Origin: Clostridiales bacterium
Lineage (GTDB): Bacteria > Bacillota > Clostridia > Oscillospirales > Acutalibacteraceae
DNA: 64,000 nt
Direction: 5' to 3'
NCBI GenBank assembly: GCA_019419895.1
Contig: JAHZIE010000002.1
Location: 29,526 to 93,525 of the forward strand
Positions 33,199-41,226 of this stretch are shown here, one piece after another. Position numbers and translations under genes: made by a program. Every line of letters begins with the position of its first letter. Positions within the stretch are counted from its first letter, which is position 1. The notes beneath the pieces were generated by a model. The model was not told the DNA's origin. It worked only from the letters and a program-made list of their open reading frames with translations, and ran no database searches.

Positions 33199-34263
33199 TC
33201 ATTTGGATAGAAATTGAGAGACAGCGGAAAGCAGGGCGTCCATTTCCTCGTCGGTGCCGATGCTGATCCTCAGATACTGATCGATACCGGGCTGCTTGAA
33301 GTAACGGACCAGAATACCCTGCTCCTTGAGGTAGGAAAAAAGGGAAGCCGCGTCTGTGCCGGGCCTTGTGGCGAAGATGAAGTTGGCTTTTGAATCCAGC
33401 ACCTGAAAGCCCATTTCCTTCAGTTTGGGGACGATCCGTTCCCGGGTGTTCATCATTTTCCGGACGGTTTGGCGGAAATATTCCTCATCTCTCAGAGAAG
33501 CCTCGGCGCAGGCGATGGCCAGGCGGTCGAGGGTGTAGGAATTAAAGGAGTTTTTGACCCGATCCAATCCGGCGATGAGATCCTTGTGCCCGGCGGCAAA
33601 GCCCACGCGGAGCCCCGCGAGCCCCCTGGATTTGGAGAGGGTCTGCACCACAAGAAGGTTGTCATATTCATGAATAAGCCCCAGCATGGATTCCCCGCCA
33701 AAATCCACATAGGCCTCGTCGATGATCACCACCTGATCTGGATGGGTTTCCAGAATCCGGATGATGTCTTCCTTTCCCAGAAAGAGGGTGGTGGGGGCGT
33801 TGGGATTGGCGAGAACAACGCCGCCGCAGGGACGGAGAAATTCCTCCACGGGGATGGAGAAATCCTCCTTCATGGGAACCTGACGGAAGGCGATGCCGTA
33901 GAGCTCACAGTAAACAGGATAAAAGCTGTAGGATATCTGGGGGAACAGGATAGGGCTGTCCCCGCCGAAAAAGGTTTGGAAGGCGATGGCGAGCACCTCG
34001 TCGGAGCCATTTCCGGCAAAGACTTGTTCCACCGAGAGGCCGTTTCTGTCGGCAAAGGCCTTTCTCGCCCCATAGCCGTCGGCGTTGGGGTAAAGGCGCA
34101 GGGTGACCGGATCGAAGTTTTTCAGGACCTCGGCAACGGCGGGAGAAGGGGGATAGGGACATTCGTTTGTGTTGAGCTTAATCAGCTTTTGACCGTCTTT
34201 TGGCTGCTCGCCGGGAACATAGGGATTCAGCTCCCTTGTTTTCTGGTTCCAGAATTTACTCAT
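33199..34263 (-). CDS. hisC: Histidinol-phosphate aminotransferase
   Basis: A 354-residue fold-type I PLP aminotransferase. It opens with the HisC-type YVPGEQPKDGQKLIKLNTNE, followed by ANPNAPTTLF, VIIDEAYVDFGGES, and the PLP-lysine region TLSKSRGLAGLRVGFAAG, and ends with the arginine region YLRISIGTDEEMDALL. It transfers an amino group from glutamate to imidazole-acetol phosphate in histidine synthesis; some relatives use aromatic substrates. The ATG at 34263 is preferred over 34290, which has no ribosome site. No other his genes are nearby. It is 36 bases after the glycosylase gene. Confidence 0.9.
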   Translation of the reverse strand: MSKFWNQKTRELNPYVPGEQPKDGQKLIKLNTNECPYPPSPAVAEVLKNFDPVTLRLYPNADGYGARKAFADRNGLSVEQVFAGNGSDEVLAIAFQTFFGGDSPILFPQISYSFYPVYCELYGIAFRQVPMKEDFSIPVEEFLRPCGGVVLANPNAPTTLFLGKEDIIRILETHPDQVVIIDEAYVDFGGESMLGLIHEYDNLLVVQTLSKSRGLAGLRVGFAAGHKDLIAGLDRVKNSFNSYTLDRLAIACAEASLRDEEYFRQTVRKMMNTRERIVPKLKEMGFQVLDSKANFIFATRPGTDAASLFSYLKEQGILVRYFKQPGIDQYLRISIGTDEEMDALLSAVSQFLSK

Positions 34264-34299
34264 ATGGCTTCTTACCTTTCTATATTTCATTTCTACAGC

Positions 34300-35161
34300 C
34301 TATACAGCCCGCCGCGCGTCTTCGGCGGTGAGAATTTTATTCTGACGGCAGTAATGAAAAAGATACTGCTGGGCAATTCCCGCATAGGGAGAGAAGAACT
34401 CCGGGGTACGGCCGGGAAACAAAAGGGCCATGGCTCTTTTCATCCATACGTCCATAGGAAAAGCGTCCATCCGCCCCATGCCGTAGAGGAGGGCGCATTC
34501 CGCCACCTTTGGCCCCACCCCAAGAATTGTCATAAGGGAAGCGCGGGCCTCCTCAATAGGGGCGCGGACCAGCTCCTCCAAATGGATTTTCCCCGAGGCC
34601 ACTTTATCGGCGGCGTCCAGCAGATACTTGGCACGGAAACCGCACCGCAGGGGAGCCAAATCCTCAACGGTCAGCCCGGCGACAACATCGGGAGGGGGAA
34701 AGGAGGCGAGCCCGCCGCCGGCAGATTGGCCGAAGCAGTGACAGAACCGTTCGATAATCCCTTTGATTCTGGGGATATTATTATTCTGGGAGATGATAAA
34801 GGAACACAGGGCCTCCCAGGGCTCCTGGCGGAGGATGCGGATGCCGGGCGCGTTGCGGCAGGCGGCCGCGAGCTGTGGATCCCGCAGGGAAAGCTCCCGG
34901 CGGATAAGGGCATAATCCCGCCCCAAATCAAAATAAGGGAACCAGACAGACAAAAATTCCTTTTCATCCATCCCCTCGAACAGGAGGCTTCCGTCTGGGT
35001 GCTGGATAATTTTCAAATAGCGTCCGAAGGCCACGCCGTGGAAGGAGGAGGCCTCCCCCCGTCTCCCAGCGGAAGCATTGGCCGCACGTAAAAGTATCCT
35101 CCAGGGAAAGGCCGTCCGCATCTTCCAGCAATATTCCTCTGGGGGTTTGAGTCAGTTTCAT
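34300..35161 (-). pseudogene. ogg: 8-oxoguanine DNA glycosylase (Ogg-like) with one frameshift
   Basis: An Ogg1-type glycosylase of about 287 residues if one base is restored. The N-terminus (MKLTQTPRGILLEDADGLSL, then TFTCGQCFRWE) is in one frame from ATG 35161, after AGGAGAT. The remainder (ASSFHGVAFGRYLKIIQ onward) is in another. Lengthening the C6 run at 35055-35060 to seven joins them as WETGGEASSFHG. The helix-hairpin-helix catalytic centre ILGVGPKVAECALLYGMG (Lys) and FPMDVW (Asp) is intact. The enzyme excises 8-oxoguanine from DNA. The single homopolymer lesion suggests sequencing error or a slippery tract rather than decay. Confidence 0.85.
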
Positions 35162-35619
35162 AAAAAATCTCCTTAAATTAGCAGCCGCCTGAAGAATAGG
35201 GCGGAAGACGCCATGTGCCGGACGCGATTTCAAGAGAAATTCTTTTCACTCTCAAAAACACAGGACTTTTAAGGCTATTATATCACAAATTGTCGGGATG
35301 TGAAACTAGAAGGCGCTCCCTTTTTGCTAATAGTGGAAGAGAGGGGAAATCAACAGATTAAACCATTTTTTCCACCATATTTCCCTTCTCTGAGGACGAA
35401 ATCCGGGGGATACAAGGTATGCATTAATTGGTAATAAAAGGAAATTTAACCGTAAAGAAGATGTATAATTTTTAAACTTTTCTCTGAAATACAATATTTT
35501 GTGATAAAAATAGAGACTTATCCAGAATATAGTGCTGTCTGAAAAGGTATGGAAAAATGGGATATGGCGGCTGTTTAAAGATTATACAAGCTGTATTTTC
35601 AAAAACTTTACATAATCGT
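35162..35619. other. AT-rich stretch upstream of the DnaA-box-like array
   Basis: About 460 bases, markedly AT-rich from 35,420 to 35,560. It contains TTATCCAGA near 35519. No gene is evident. Together with the adjoining repeat run it forms the largest gap near the strand-polarity switch. Confidence 0.45.
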
Positions 35620-35745
35620 TGTGGAAAACTATGTGGAAAGTGTGGAGAAACCAGGTGGAAAGATGGAAAACCATCTGGACAAGCCGCAGATTTTCCGACA
35701 AAAGGGGATTGTGGAGAACGGAGAGATGTTTATTTGTGGAAAACA
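35620..35745 (+). repeat. Run of degenerate DnaA-box-like TGTGGAAAA units
   Basis: Within 126 bases the word TGTGG(A/G)(A/G)A recurs in the same orientation: TGTGGAAAA at 35620, TGTGGAAAG at 35632, TGTGGAGAA at 35641, GTGGAAAG near 35655, TGTGGAGAA near 35710 and TGTGGAAAA near 35735. Each differs by one to a few bases from the DnaA box TGTGGATAA. An AT-rich stretch lies just to the left. The function is unproven. Confidence 0.45.
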
Positions 35746-35854
35746 GATTATGTCAACTTGCCTACTACTCCCGGTAAATGGAAAAAATATCCTGAAATAA
35801 AGGAAAAATACAGGAATTGCATATACATTTTCTGTATATACAAAACATAAAAAA

Positions 35855-36574
35855 TTATTCCCCTTTTTTCTTTTCACACTTTTCCGTCGCGGCGGCCGGA
35901 GGATAAGAGGTCAAAAACCATACGGCCCGCTCAATGGAGTCCCTGGAGCTCCCCCAGTCCCCACCGGCGTTTCGGTAATCATACATAGAACAGTATTTGC
36001 TGATATCCCCGGTGACCTCGTCGAGATATTTTTTTGCCAGCTGGGCGGTAACTTTTGAAAAATCGCCATATTTTTTCTTATGGATCTGCTTCTGCCCCTC
36101 CTGAAGCAGCACAGCGGCGTGGGGAAGGCAGAGGCAGGGCTGTTCCCCATACAGTTTGGCAAAATCAGGTTCCCCCTGCCACAGGCGGAAGATGGTGGCG
36201 AGCATCCGCTCCATCCCCCATTGAACCTTGTCGCAGACAAAACAGCTCGCTTCTTGTTTGAGCAGCTCAAGGGGCTGCCCTTTGGACGCTCCCCTTTCGG
36301 CAATGGCGTCGAATTCCTTTTGAAGCTCTTTGAGATGGCTTTCCAGGGTCAGGGCTACCGAAAGGCGGTTGCGCTGGGCGAGCATCATCTGAAAATGATG
36401 GCGGCAGAAGCCCAGCCGGTTGGTTTCCATCCGAACGTCGGGCTCCATCATGGCCGCGCCGGTAATATATTCCACCATCCGCCGCTCCAGCTGGTTGCGC
36501 ATACGGCAGATAGGACAGCCGTCCTTAGGTTCAAAAACCTCGCTGATGGGTATGGTGCAGATATCCTCTCTCAT
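35855..36574 (-). CDS. DUF6062 family cysteine-rich protein
   Basis: A 239-residue soluble protein with paired Cys/His motifs: CPICRMRNQLERR near the N-terminus, FCRHHFQMML, CFVCDKVQWGMERML, and CLPHAAVLLQ. The set CxxC, CRHH, CxxC and CxPH looks like two interleaved metal-binding clusters and matches proteins annotated as DUF6062 in Clostridia (recalled, not searched). The ATG at 36574 is 9 bases after AAAGG; the ATG at 36583 touches that site. Function unknown; metal binding or redox sensing is plausible. Confidence 0.75.
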   Translation of the reverse strand: MREDICTIPISEVFEPKDGCPICRMRNQLERRMVEYITGAAMMEPDVRMETNRLGFCRHHFQMMLAQRNRLSVALTLESHLKELQKEFDAIAERGASKGQPLELLKQEASCFVCDKVQWGMERMLATIFRLWQGEPDFAKLYGEQPCLCLPHAAVLLQEGQKQIHKKKYGDFSKVTAQLAKKYLDEVTGDISKYCSMYDYRNAGGDWGSSRDSIERAVWFLTSYPPAAATEKCEKKKGE

Positions 36575-36649
36575 GATTATCATCCTTTATCTTTGATTTT
36601 ATTAAGCAGCCGCTTTTTGTCTCTGAAGAAGGCGCGTTTCTTATAGAAT

Positions 36650-36677
36650 ATTGTATCATACCGGGATGGGAAAACAA
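36650..36677 (-). promoter_or_regulatory. Promoter of the DUF6062 gene
   Basis: Minus strand TTGTTT (36672-36677), 16-base spacer ending in TGA, TACAAT (36650-36655), about 75 bases before the ATG. Confidence 0.65.
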
Positions 36678-36729
36678 ATAAAAATTTCCCCATAAATTGC
36701 GGCTTGCTATAGCTATTCCAAAAAAGATA

Positions 36730-36738
36730 TGCTATGAT
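36730..36738 (+). promoter_or_regulatory. Extended -10 element of the MIF-like/GH28 unit
   Basis: TGCTATGAT (TG, one base, TATGAT) 36 bases before the ATG. There is no good -35 at the usual distance. Confidence 0.4.
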
Positions 36739-36774
36739 ACAGAACAGAAACCTGTCATCCAAAGGAGGAGTTTT

Positions 36775-37119
36775 ATGCCGTGTATTGAAATGAAGGTTAA
36801 CATCCCTGTAACGGAAGAAAAGGAAAGGGCGGTTAAGACTGAGCTTGGAAAGGCGATTGCCATCCTGCCGGGAAAATCGGAGCAATGGCTGATGGTGACG
36901 GTAGAACCGGAAACCACGGTTTATTTTCAGGGAAAAAAGGATAGCCCCCTGGCTTTTGTCGCTGTCAGCCTTTTTGGAAAGGCCGACGGCGGGGAATATG
37001 ACAGGCTGACAGGAGAGATCTGCAGAATCTGTCAGGAAATCCTTGGAATACGACCGGAAAACGTCTATGTAAAATATGAGGAAATTCAGTATTGGGGCTG
37101 GAACGGCCGTAATTTTTAG
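36775..37119 (+). CDS. MIF-like tautomerase superfamily protein
   Basis: A 114-residue homologue of macrophage migration inhibitory factor. It starts MPCIEMKVNIPVTEEKE, so Pro1 after Met removal is available as the catalytic base, followed by LGKAIAILPGKSEQWLMVTV and the C-terminal VYVKYEEIQYWGWNGRNF. Length equals human MIF (114-115). Family members are trimeric keto-enol tautomerases; a role in a gut anaerobe is unknown. The ATG follows AAAGGAGGA. It lies 54 bases upstream of GH28 and may be co-transcribed with it. Confidence 0.88.
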   Translation: MPCIEMKVNIPVTEEKERAVKTELGKAIAILPGKSEQWLMVTVEPETTVYFQGKKDSPLAFVAVSLFGKADGGEYDRLTGEICRICQEILGIRPENVYVKYEEIQYWGWNGRNF

Positions 37120-37173
37120 GTGCCAGAAGCCTTGCAGGGCCTGGAAAACTGGAAAAGAAGAAAGGCAGGAATC

Positions 37174-39513
37174 ATGATGGTCGAAACACAGCTGCGGATT
37201 TACGAGGTGCCGCAGGGATTGGAGAGCAAAAGCGGATATGCCGTGACAGTGAACGGCAGGCCTTTGGGATTATATGACGCCAAGGTGCTGTTTCCGCCTT
37301 TTCAGTATGTAAAAAGGGCTCCTTTCGGGCTGTTTGATTTTGAGGGGGAAGCGGTGATTGAAATTACCCCTCCCGTTGAGGTCCGACAGGTGGATATCCG
37401 CCCCAAATCCCGGAAAATTCCCTTTGAGCTCAGGGAGGGGAAAATCAGGATTGTGCTGACGCGCCCGGAAAAATTTTCCGTGGAGCTCAACGGCGGGATA
37501 GAGTATGCCCTTCATCTGTTTGCCAATCCTCTGGAGAGGTGGCGGCCGGAGCCGGACGGGAAGGACGTTATCTATTTTGCGCCCGGCGTCCATCATATCG
37601 GGGACTATGAAATCCCCAGCGGAAAAACGGTTTATCTGGCTGGCGGCGCCTATGTCTACGGCAAGCTGATCACGGAGAAGGACTCGGAAAACATCCGCAT
37701 TTTTGGACGTGGAATTCTGGACGGCCGGGACAACGAGCGGGGCGGCCTGAGAACGGTGGAGCTGCAGTTTACAAGAGACGCCTATCTGGAGGGCATCACC
37801 ATTGTTGACGCTCCCAACTGGACCTGCCGCGTTTTCGGCAGCGACAGGGTGAACATTTATAATGTGAACATCTTTGGCTGGCGGGGCAACACCGACGGCG
37901 TGGACGTCTGCGGCTCCCGCCATGTGGATGTTTCGGGAATGTTCATCCGGAACTGGGACGACGCCCTGGCGGTGAAGGCCTTTAACACCGGGGATGTGGA
38001 TGAGGTTTATTTCCATGACTGCATTGTCTGGAACGATTTCGCCCGTCCCATTGAGGTAGGGTATGAGAACAGCGCCGACCGTATCCACAACGTCCGTTAC
38101 CGGGATATCGACATCATCCATTCCATGTCCGGCTATCCCCTGATCGGAATCCACCAGGGGGACAGGGCGGAAATTTACGATATCCTTTTTGAGAATATCC
38201 GGGTGGAGGACGCCCTGGGAGGCCAATTCATCGATCTGCGCATAAAGCCCTCGGCCTGGAACGCGGACGGACGGACGGGAAGAATTCACGGCGTTACCTT
38301 CCGGAATATTTATCTGAACGGAAAGCCGGGACTGGATAAGCTCCCTGAAAAATCCCGCATTGAGGGCTACAGTGAGACAAGTACCATAGAAGATATTGTC
38401 TTTGACAATGTTTACATCAGCGGCAGGCGGATCACCTCCGCGGAGGAATGCGGTCTTAACTGCCTGGCATATACAAAGAATATCCGGTTCCTTCCGCCGG
38501 CGGAGCCTGTCCCGGAAGAGGAACTTTTGGTTCCGGTTCAGACAGAGCTGAAAATTCTTTCTTCCGTCCTGGGGGATCATGGCATTTATGACGTCACGGC
38601 GGTTGTCACCGCGAGAAACTGCTCGGAAAAGGATCGGGCAAAAGGGGAATTCTGGGTGGAGGCCTATCCCAAGACCGAATGCGCCGGTTTGGAAAATGGG
38701 GCGATCTCTTATGACTTGAATCCGGGAGAAAAGCTGGAAAGGCGGCTTTCCTTCTCCCTGCGGTCGGGAAAATACTTTGTGACAACCCAGTCGAAAATCA
38801 TTGATGTGAAACTGGATTGGACCCTTTTGGAGCTGGAAACCCCGGTTCCGGAGCTGGAAAGCCCCGATAGGGCGTCCTTGGAGGAGTTTTCACGCTCCGC
38901 TTCCCAGGAGTTTTATAATCTTCAGGGGGAAAAGGCTGGGGGAATAACTGTCGCCCGCAGCGGCGGCTCACTGCTGATCGGCGGGGAAATTTTTGACCGC
39001 GCGGGGGCGGACGACGGCTTTCAGCCGGTGGTTGACGACCCGGATATGGTGTATTCCTGTCTGAACGTGCCGAAAAAAGAAGCGTGCATTGATATTTACG
39101 TCAGCGAGAAAAATCCGCCGGCGCAGGGGGAGGTTATGTTCCTGATTCCGGAAACAGGCTTTGGAGAGACGACCGCCCTGCAAATGGGCGGGGACGGGCC
39201 GGTGGTTGCGTCGGAGCTGCGAAATATCGCGGAAATTACCTATGTCTTTAAAAATCAGCCCAAGGTTCGCGGAATCTGCCATATTTCCCTGGATCCGGCT
39301 AAGATAGGGGAGCGCACCGAAAAGGGCTACCGCTTTTTCGCCTCCTTTCCCATGGAACAGCTTGGCATTGCCCCGGGGCAGGAGGAATTTTTGATGGAGC
39401 TGGTGGTGAATACGGTTTTGCCCGGCGCCGATCATTTTGACTCAGTGGCCATGTACCATTCCCTCCGTCCGGAAAGCTGCGTGCAGATGTTCGGCAGATA
39501 CCGTCTGGTATAG
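37174..39513 (+). CDS. GH28 polygalacturonase-like glycosidase with C-terminal CBM9-like domain
   Basis: A 779-residue protein. Residues about 110-460 are a GH28 beta-helix, with YLAGGAYVYGKL, the GRGILDGR turn, NTDGVDVCGS (family NTDG), NWDDALAVKAF (catalytic Asp pair) and NVRYRDIDI. A linker and a beta-sandwich follow. The last 200 residues (DDGFQPVVDDPDMVYSCLNV onward) resemble a CBM9-type domain. No signal peptide is visible, so it probably attacks imported galacturonide or rhamnogalacturonan oligosaccharides in the cytoplasm. The ATG at 37174 follows AAAGGCAGGA; the GTG at 37120 lacks a site. It sits immediately upstream of the two-component genes. Confidence 0.88.
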   Translation: MMVETQLRIYEVPQGLESKSGYAVTVNGRPLGLYDAKVLFPPFQYVKRAPFGLFDFEGEAVIEITPPVEVRQVDIRPKSRKIPFELREGKIRIVLTRPEKFSVELNGGIEYALHLFANPLERWRPEPDGKDVIYFAPGVHHIGDYEIPSGKTVYLAGGAYVYGKLITEKDSENIRIFGRGILDGRDNERGGLRTVELQFTRDAYLEGITIVDAPNWTCRVFGSDRVNIYNVNIFGWRGNTDGVDVCGSRHVDVSGMFIRNWDDALAVKAFNTGDVDEVYFHDCIVWNDFARPIEVGYENSADRIHNVRYRDIDIIHSMSGYPLIGIHQGDRAEIYDILFENIRVEDALGGQFIDLRIKPSAWNADGRTGRIHGVTFRNIYLNGKPGLDKLPEKSRIEGYSETSTIEDIVFDNVYISGRRITSAEECGLNCLAYTKNIRFLPPAEPVPEEELLVPVQTELKILSSVLGDHGIYDVTAVVTARNCSEKDRAKGEFWVEAYPKTECAGLENGAISYDLNPGEKLERRLSFSLRSGKYFVTTQSKIIDVKLDWTLLELETPVPELESPDRASLEEFSRSASQEFYNLQGEKAGGITVARSGGSLLIGGEIFDRAGADDGFQPVVDDPDMVYSCLNVPKKEACIDIYVSEKNPPAQGEVMFLIPETGFGETTALQMGGDGPVVASELRNIAEITYVFKNQPKVRGICHISLDPAKIGERTEKGYRFFASFPMEQLGIAPGQEEFLMELVVNTVLPGADHFDSVAMYHSLRPESCVQMFGRYRLV

Positions 39514-39588
39514 CGAGAAGCTTCTTTGAGACGGGGCTGCTGTTCAGGAAGGCCTCCATTTTGCAAAGACGTTTTGTAACAATCGAAA

Positions 39589-39653
39589 CCGCCCATTGAG
39601 CGGGCGGCTTACACAGGTTCTATGAGAGGAATTCCCATGGAACCTGTTTTTTT
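39589..39653 (+). terminator. Terminator of the MIF-GH28 unit
   Basis: Two consecutive hairpins: CCGCCC/GGGCGG (39589-39594 with 39602-39607), then an 8-bp stem (39613-39620 with 39640-39647) followed by TTTTTTT. The second is the likely terminator. Confidence 0.82.
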
Positions 39654-40047
39654 AGCCCTTGGGTCCAGGCGTCAAAATTCCGGCGTTTTTATGGTGATAT
39701 CAGGATTTTAAGGACCCCTCTGATTTGAGTTTTTAAGAAGGGAGGAGAAGTTTAAAACGGATTTCCCGCCAGGGCTGTTTTTCAAAAGGGAGAAGTGTGA
39801 AAATGTCCCCTCCGCTTTTTCTGCTTCCCAAAGGCCTTTTAGGCTGAAAAAGCCAGGGAAGAAAAGGGAAAACCGTGGCGGAAGGATAAGTATAACCCTC
39901 CATCCGTCCATCGTAAAGAGGGGCCTTCGCGGGCATTTTGACATGATTTTAGGAGGATGCCCCGGAATTTGGGGTTATCGGCAGAGGAAAAGGGGGACGG
40001 ATTGTCGGCGGCAGGGAAAGAAGGGGAAGGTCAATCCATGAGACCGA
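39654..40047. other. Intergenic region without genes
   Basis: About 390 bases between GH28 and the response regulator. Only spurious short frames are present; the right end holds the promoter of the regulator. Confidence 0.5.
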
Positions 40048-40076
40048 TTGACAGGAATTTTGAAACATGCTACAGT
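40048..40076 (+). promoter_or_regulatory. Promoter of the two-component system genes
   Basis: TTGACA (40048-40053), 17-base spacer ending in TGC, TACAGT (40071-40076), 55 bases upstream of the response regulator. Confidence 0.75.
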
Positions 40077-40131
40077 TAAAATGGTAATTTGTACAAATTT
40101 TCGGAAATTTATTTTGCGGAGAGGGATCCCT

Positions 40132-41205
40132 ATGTATCAATTTATTATTGTGGATGATGAAGAAATTATCCGTAAAGGGTTAGCTAAATTCTTTGACTGG
40201 TATTCCATGGGCTTTGAGCTTGTGGGACAGTTTGAGGACGGCAGGGACGCGATTGAATTTCTGGAACAGCGCCCGGTGGATGTTGTGTTGACGGATGTCC
40301 GCATGTATGAGGTTTCAGGACTTGAATTGGCCGGTTATATCGCCGACCGGCATCCTCAGATTAAGGTGATCATCCTCAGCGGATACCGGGAATTTGAATA
40401 CGCCAAGCAGGCCATGAGCTACGGCGTGTGTGATTATATCCTCAAGCCGGTCAGCAGGGAGGAGCTGTATAAGGCGTTTATGCGGCTGCGGGAGGTTTTG
40501 GATAAGAACCGGGAGGAGATGAGCGCAGCCTCCCTCCCCTTCTCCCATTATGGGGATAAGGCCTATGAGCGGATTCTTTCCTGCAACAACAGACTGGTGG
40601 CCGCGGTGATGGCTGGGAACGCCGATGAGGTTTACAAGGCGCATGAGGAATGGTTCTCCTTATTGGAGGATTCTCCGTCGGAGGTTTTGTTTTTTGTGAT
40701 TTCCAACGTGATTGAGGAAATTTACATCCGGTTTTCCCAAATGGGAATTCTGCTTGACGAGGATCTCCAGAAGGAGAAGGTGTTTTCCCGGCTGGGAGAG
40801 ATCTCCATTCCTGAGCTGTTTTCCGTCACCGGCCAGCTGCTGCTGCGGTTCTGTCATTTTTTATCTGAAAAAAAGGAAAGCTCGGAGGAAAGTATGATCC
40901 TCAGGGCAAAGCAGTATATTGAGGATCACCTGGCGGAAAATTTTTCTATTGAGGATATCGCGAAAAGTGTTTTTCTGAGCAGCAGCTATTTTTCAAGGGA
41001 ATTTAAAAGCCATACGGGTCAGAATGTGATCGACTACATTATCGATCGCAGGATGAAACGGGCGATGGAGCTTCTCAGAGAGGGGAAATACAACGCCAAT
41101 GAGATCAGCGCTATGGTCGGGTATGCCGACTCGAAATATTTTTACCGTTCTTTTAAGAAGCATACAGGTTTCACAGTGAGACAGTACCAGAAGATGATCC
41201 ATTGA
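40132..41205 (+). CDS. YesN-type response regulator with AraC DNA-binding domain
   Basis: A 357-residue regulator. The receiver domain (1-120) has acidic pocket DDEE at 8-11, phospho-acceptor D55 in VLTDVRMYEVSG, and lysine in YILKPVSREEL. A central helical region precedes a C-terminal double helix-turn-helix of the AraC family (ENFSIEDIAKSVFLSSSYFS, then GYADSKYFYRSFKKHTGFTV). The ATG follows GGAGAGGG. It is paired with the sensor kinase 21 bases downstream. YesN-like regulators usually control adjacent carbohydrate genes, here most probably GH78, GH29 and GH2. Confidence 0.94.
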   Translation: MYQFIIVDDEEIIRKGLAKFFDWYSMGFELVGQFEDGRDAIEFLEQRPVDVVLTDVRMYEVSGLELAGYIADRHPQIKVIILSGYREFEYAKQAMSYGVCDYILKPVSREELYKAFMRLREVLDKNREEMSAASLPFSHYGDKAYERILSCNNRLVAAVMAGNADEVYKAHEEWFSLLEDSPSEVLFFVISNVIEEIYIRFSQMGILLDEDLQKEKVFSRLGEISIPELFSVTGQLLLRFCHFLSEKKESSEESMILRAKQYIEDHLAENFSIEDIAKSVFLSSSYFSREFKSHTGQNVIDYIIDRRMKRAMELLREGKYNANEISAMVGYADSKYFYRSFKKHTGFTVRQYQKMIH

Positions 41206-41226
41206 GGTCAATGGAAGAGAAGAAGG

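Noticed and set aside
33469..35091. 540-codon plus-strand frame opposite hisC and ogg
   Set aside because: Antisense to two recognisable genes; composition is that of a mirror frame.
35557..35850. 97-codon Cys/Lys-rich plus-strand ORF
   Set aside because: Its unusual composition comes from the TGTGGAAAA repeats; it lacks a ribosome site and resembles no protein family.
37270..38580. 436-codon minus-strand frame opposite GH28
   Set aside because: Antisense shadow of a recognisable GH28 domain.
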